From: Myxococcales bacterium
GTDB taxonomy: Bacteria; Myxococcota_A; Polyangia; Nannocystales; Nannocystaceae
Reading direction: 5' to 3'
NCBI GenBank assembly: GCA_020633295.1
Contig: JACKDW010000015.1
Coordinates: 1-64,000 of the forward strand
Length of the DNA stretch: 64,000 nt
The translations under genes were made by a program, and so were the position numbers. Below are positions 61,146 through 64,000 of the stretch, one piece after another. The notes beneath the pieces were generated by a model. That model had not been told where the DNA came from, did not search any database, and worked only from the letters and a program-made list of their open reading frames with translations. The number at the start of each line of letters is the position of its first letter. The stretch's first letter is position 1.

Positions 61146-61479
61146 GACGGTGTTCCTTTCCTGTGCCGTCTCGCCAGCGAGCCGCCGCGTCATCGCGGAG
61201 TCGGGCTCGGGGGCGGAGACGGTCGTCGGTGTGTTGAGTGGATGGTGTCTCGCAGCGCTTTCGTTCACTGCGTTCACTCACACAGACGACCCACATCGGG
61301 GCCTATGCACCCCTTCACCGCAACTTTACGAATGTAAACGGCGCTATATCCGCAACATGCCTTCTGAAGGCTGCAAAACCGCGTTATAGCCGCGCGCGCC
61401 CGCAAACAACGTTTACGAGACCCGAGGTGCCTCCCGGGCCGCGCAAGCGCTTTCTTCAGATATTGGTTTGTCGACTCGG
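61146..61479. promoter_or_regulatory. Intergenic stretch upstream of the AgmX-like gene
   Basis: About 330 nt, with a marked AT-rich island at 61318-61400. Within it is an inverted repeat TTTAC-GAAT-GTAAA (61324-61337) and two related strings GCGCTATATCCGC and GCGTTATAGCCGC. These may be the promoter and operator of the AgmX-like gene. The choice-of-anchor-L-like gene ends at 61480 on the same strand. Confidence 0.5.
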
Positions 61480-63114
61480 CTACTGCGGCGGCTCGAGACC
61501 CGGCTCCGCGGCCTCCACGGACCACTCCCAGTCATCGAGCAGCACGAGCGAGTCGAAGATGTGGCCGCCCGAGTCCCAGACCGCGAGACGGATCTCAAAC
61601 ACCTCGCCGGGCTCGACGTTGCCGTTCATCGTCAACCACCCGGTCCCGCCGCCGACGTACTTGCCCTGCCCGCAGCCGCCGGTGTCGAGCTCATCAAAGC
61701 CGGTGCCGACGACGAGGCTCGCGTCCTCGCAGCCGGTGTACTGGCTCTCGGGGATGTTCTTGTCGAGGCAGCCGATCGTCCCGTTTTGGCAGGCGGTGAA
61801 CAGCCCGTCCGCGACCTTGGCGAGGTTTACGCCGACGGGCCAGTGCTGATCGCCGTCGTTCCAGATGGCGATGTTCTTGTCGGGGGGGTTGTCCTGCGAG
61901 TCGGAGTCGACCAGCGCGACGAAGAAGTCGTTGTACTGGCTGCACACCCACTCGGGGAACTCCGCCGAGAAGAAGAACATCTTGGCCGAGAACGAGCTCG
62001 CGTTGGTCGGCGCGCGCACCCGCAAGGTCAGCATGATCGGATCGTTGGAGCTGAGCTCGCCGGCCTCCTGACAGCCGGGCGGGTTCGGCAGCTTCCCGCC
62101 GTTTGCGGTCGCCCAGTCCGCGGGCGGATCGCTCGCGGTGCCCAGGTCCATCCCGATCTGGAAGCCCGCGTAGTTCGGGTTGCTGTCGCCCGTCGCGGCC
62201 GCGTGCCCGCTCGAGAGGATCGCCATCGCGTCGCCGCGCTCGGGCCCGATGCTGTCGCCGAAGCCGCCTCGGATCGCGCGCTGCACCGCGAGCGGATTAC
62301 CTGAACCATCGGCCAGGCTGAAGTCGGCGTCGATCACCCCCCAGATGCGCTTGGTCGGATCCGCGACGTTCTCCTGCGTGAACTGACACAGCTCCATGGC
62401 CCGCGCGTAGTCCCGCGGATCTCCGGAGTTCGACGGGAGCGCGTCGTCGCACTCGAGCGCCGGCTCGTCCTTGTCGCCGTCGCAGTCATCATCGACGTCG
62501 TTGCCCTCGACCTCGTAGGCGCCGGGGTTGACGAGTTCGGGCGTCGTGCACACGGCGCCCGCGGCGTCGCAGCAGTCCCCGCCGCACGCGGTCCAGCCGT
62601 CGCCGTCGGCGTCGATGTCCTCGTCGGTCTCGCCGTTGCAGTTGTCGTCCTCGCCGTTGGCGCAGTCCTCGTTGCCCGGCAGGACCTCGCCGATGCACGG
62701 GCCCCAGGTGCCCGTGTCATCACAGGTGTGGACCCCGGACGCGCACGGGCCGACGCCGACGGTGCCCTCGGGTCCCGAGTAGCAGGCCTCCTGCGCGCCC
62801 GGCTCGCAGTCGCCGATCGGGCCGCCGGTCTCGCTCGTCTCGGAGTCGCTGCTCGCGTCGCCCGTCTCGCCCGTCGACATCATCGCGGTCGTCGTGCCGT
62901 CGCTGGTCCCGGCCGACGAGCCGCTCGACTCCGCCGAGTCGCTCGACGGCCCGCTGGCCGTCACCTCACCGGAGAGCCCGGACGAGTCGGTCGAGTTGTC
63001 GCCCGAGTCCCCGCAGCCCGCGATCGCGAGCAGGGAGACCACCCACAGCGCGCGCGTGGACCGACCCCAGGGCGCCGTCGCCACGATTCCTGTGTAGCTG
63101 CTCACATCCTTCAT
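61480..63114 (-). CDS. Choice-of-anchor-L-like surface lipoprotein
   Basis: Predicted 544 residues from ATG 63114 (a frame open to 63177 adds 21 residues that do not look like a signal). Signal peptide with lipobox IAGC (WVVSLLAIAGC). A Ser/Thr/Gly/Asp linker of about 70 residues follows, then a Cys-rich segment with MopE-like DDNCNGETDEDIDADGDGW. The C-terminal half resembles choice-of-anchor L domains (SAEFPEWVCSQYNDFFVALVD, KNIAIWNDGDQHWPVGVN). Such proteins are secreted or surface-anchored and their roles are mostly unknown. Divergent from the gene at the right edge with about 360 nt between. Confidence 0.85.
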   Translation of the reverse strand: MKDVSSYTGIVATAPWGRSTRALWVVSLLAIAGCGDSGDNSTDSSGLSGEVTASGPSSDSAESSGSSAGTSDGTTTAMMSTGETGDASSDSETSETGGPIGDCEPGAQEACYSGPEGTVGVGPCASGVHTCDDTGTWGPCIGEVLPGNEDCANGEDDNCNGETDEDIDADGDGWTACGGDCCDAAGAVCTTPELVNPGAYEVEGNDVDDDCDGDKDEPALECDDALPSNSGDPRDYARAMELCQFTQENVADPTKRIWGVIDADFSLADGSGNPLAVQRAIRGGFGDSIGPERGDAMAILSSGHAAATGDSNPNYAGFQIGMDLGTASDPPADWATANGGKLPNPPGCQEAGELSSNDPIMLTLRVRAPTNASSFSAKMFFFSAEFPEWVCSQYNDFFVALVDSDSQDNPPDKNIAIWNDGDQHWPVGVNLAKVADGLFTACQNGTIGCLDKNIPESQYTGCEDASLVVGTGFDELDTGGCGQGKYVGGGTGWLTMNGNVEPGEVFEIRLAVWDSGGHIFDSLVLLDDWEWSVEAAEPGLEPPQ

Positions 63115-63472
63115 GATCACGTCCCGATACTCGTCCTGATGATGTTGCGAAGCAGTGGCCTCGATAGGGTGGCACAAACCGGCCGACTACAGGCCGCCAC
63201 GGGCCCGTACCATCAACAAAATTCGCCGAGGGCGCCACTGTCCACGAGGTGACAGGGTTGTAACGACACGCGCTCGAATGATCGTCGCGACGCCGACGCC
63301 GCGCGAGTCGAACGCAGCTCAGCGGCGATAATTCGCCCGTTCCTCGAGTTATCCACAGATGTATCCAGGACCCCCGTGGACGATGTAGGTGCAAGCGGCT
63401 GTGTGGGTGAGATCGCGGCGCGCCGCGCGAGCGACTCGATCCGCGGGTCGGCCTTCGGGGTACCCTGGGCCC
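63115..63472. other. 358-nt divergent intergenic region with a consensus DnaA box
   Basis: Between two divergent lipoprotein genes, so it should hold both promoters. At 63349-63357 is TTATCCACA, a perfect DnaA box. Only one was seen, so an origin is not implied. No gene recognised. Confidence 0.6.
63349..63357 (+). promoter_or_regulatory. Consensus DnaA box
   Basis: Sequence TTATCCACA. May be coincidental or DnaA-linked control of a flanking gene. Confidence 0.4.
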
Positions 63473-64000
63473 GTGAATTCCCTACCCAGCCGTTCGCGTC
63501 CCCACGCCCTCGTGGCGGTCTCTCCCTCCCTCCTCGTCGCCGTGGGCCTCGGCGTCACGCTGCTCGCGGGCTGCGGTGACGACGAGACGATGTCGACGAG
63601 CGAGACCGACGCGGGCACCAGCGCGGGCCCGGGCGGCGAGACCACCATGGGCACGAGCGACGCGATGACGAGCGTCGGGATGACCGACTCGTCGACCGGC
63701 GACACGACCTCGTCCACGACGCCGACCACCACGAGCAACGAGACCACCGGGACGGACACCGACACGACGGACACCGACACCACCGGCGGCGACAACGAGC
63801 TCGAGATCGTCGACTGCGGCGAGAACCTCACGCCGCCGGACGAGGGCACCTGCGAGATGACGCTGCCCGGCACCGTGAACCGGCTGCTGCTGCGCGGCAC
63901 CGTGCTCGCGCCGACCAAGGTCTACAAGGGCGGCGGCGTGCTCATCAGCAACGGCGTCATCGAGTGCGTCGGCTGCGACTGCGGCATGCCGGCGGCCGAG
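63473..64000 (+). CDS. Lipoprotein with amidohydrolase-like N-terminal strand, C-terminus beyond the right edge
   Basis: Starts at GTG 63473 (MNSLPSRSRPHALVAV) and is open for 176 residues to the edge. Signal peptide with lipobox LAGC (GVTLLAGC), then about 70 residues of Ser/Thr/Gly/Asp linker, as in the other lipoproteins here. The following RLLLRGTVLAPTKVYKGG and GVLISNGVIECVGCDC resemble the opening beta-sandwich of amidohydrolase-superfamily proteins (pattern LLxGTVLxPxxxxxxGxVLIxxGxI). The catalytic metal motif would lie beyond the window. Substrate unknown. Confidence 0.7.
   Translation, partial: MNSLPSRSRPHALVAVSPSLLVAVGLGVTLLAGCGDDETMSTSETDAGTSAGPGGETTMGTSDAMTSVGMTDSSTGDTTSSTTPTTTSNETTGTDTDTTDTDTTGGDNELEIVDCGENLTPPDEGTCEMTLPGTVNRLLLRGTVLAPTKVYKGGGVLISNGVIECVGCDCGMPAAE

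Noticed and set aside
63349..63357. Chromosome origin
   Set aside because: One DnaA box only, and no dnaA, dnaN or gyrB nearby.
1..64000. tRNA or rRNA genes, insertion sequences, phage genes and toxin-antitoxin pairs
   Set aside because: Looked for by eye on both strands; none could be supported.

Overview
The window is very GC-rich (about 70 % by eye). Genes sit on both strands, with many 1-4 nt stop/start overlaps, TPR proteins, TonB/ExbBD and two-component genes, and lipoproteins with Ser/Thr/Gly/Asp-rich linkers after the lipidated Cys. MopE-type DDDCDG repeats, a choice-of-anchor-L-like protein, a DUF507 protein and the mix of housekeeping genes with large envelope proteins point to a myxobacterium, most likely of the Nannocystis/Plesiocystis/Enhygromyxa type. 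That placement is inference. No tRNA, rRNA, insertion sequence, phage gene or CRISPR array was seen.

Layout. 1-7.8 kb (minus): an envelope energy module made of a TPR lipoprotein, TonB, ExbB, two ExbD proteins and a very large Cys-rich thrombospondin-3-like lipoprotein that runs off the left edge. 8.2-9.8 kb (minus): EF-P and its lysylating enzyme EpmA, overlapping by 4 nt. 10.0-14.3 kb (plus): a cysteine synthesis cluster with an Rrf2 regulator, CysK, a ThiF/MoeB-like E1 enzyme, a CysO-like sulfur carrier, CysM and a JAMM (Mec-type) protease. 14.3-20.5 kb: Nudix hydrolase, DUF507, an unknown protein coupled to it, an ATP-grasp protein, an alpha/beta hydrolase and a tRNA nucleotidyltransferase. 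20.6-24.8 kb (minus): a REC-PAS-GGDEF-EAL protein coupled to a multi-PAS histidine kinase.

24.9-36.1 kb: CBS protein, DNA polymerase I with a decayed proofreading site, a Tat-exported intradiol-dioxygenase-like lipoprotein beside an OmpR-type regulator and a kinase gene that appears frameshifted next to a 48-bp tandem repeat, an AI-2E family permease, LapB and LapA homologues, and a MopE-repeat lipoprotein. 36.5-47.2 kb is one minus-strand gene for a giant TPR protein of about 3,570 residues.

47.5-64 kb: RlmB, an LpoA-like lipoprotein with a striking AT-rich codon patch, a TPR protein with a dead zincin-like domain, DnaE, a second AI-2E family permease, Ndk, RlmN, a SigZ-like sigma factor coupled to an ArsI/CadI-like protein, a membrane protein with a TonB/AgmX-like tail, a choice-of-anchor-L-like lipoprotein and the start of an amidohydrolase-like lipoprotein.

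The two clusters that read most clearly as systems are the TonB-ExbB-ExbD-ExbD module with its two lipoproteins, and the carrier-protein cysteine pathway, whose carrier ends in Gly-Gly plus three residues and so appears to need proteolytic maturation.
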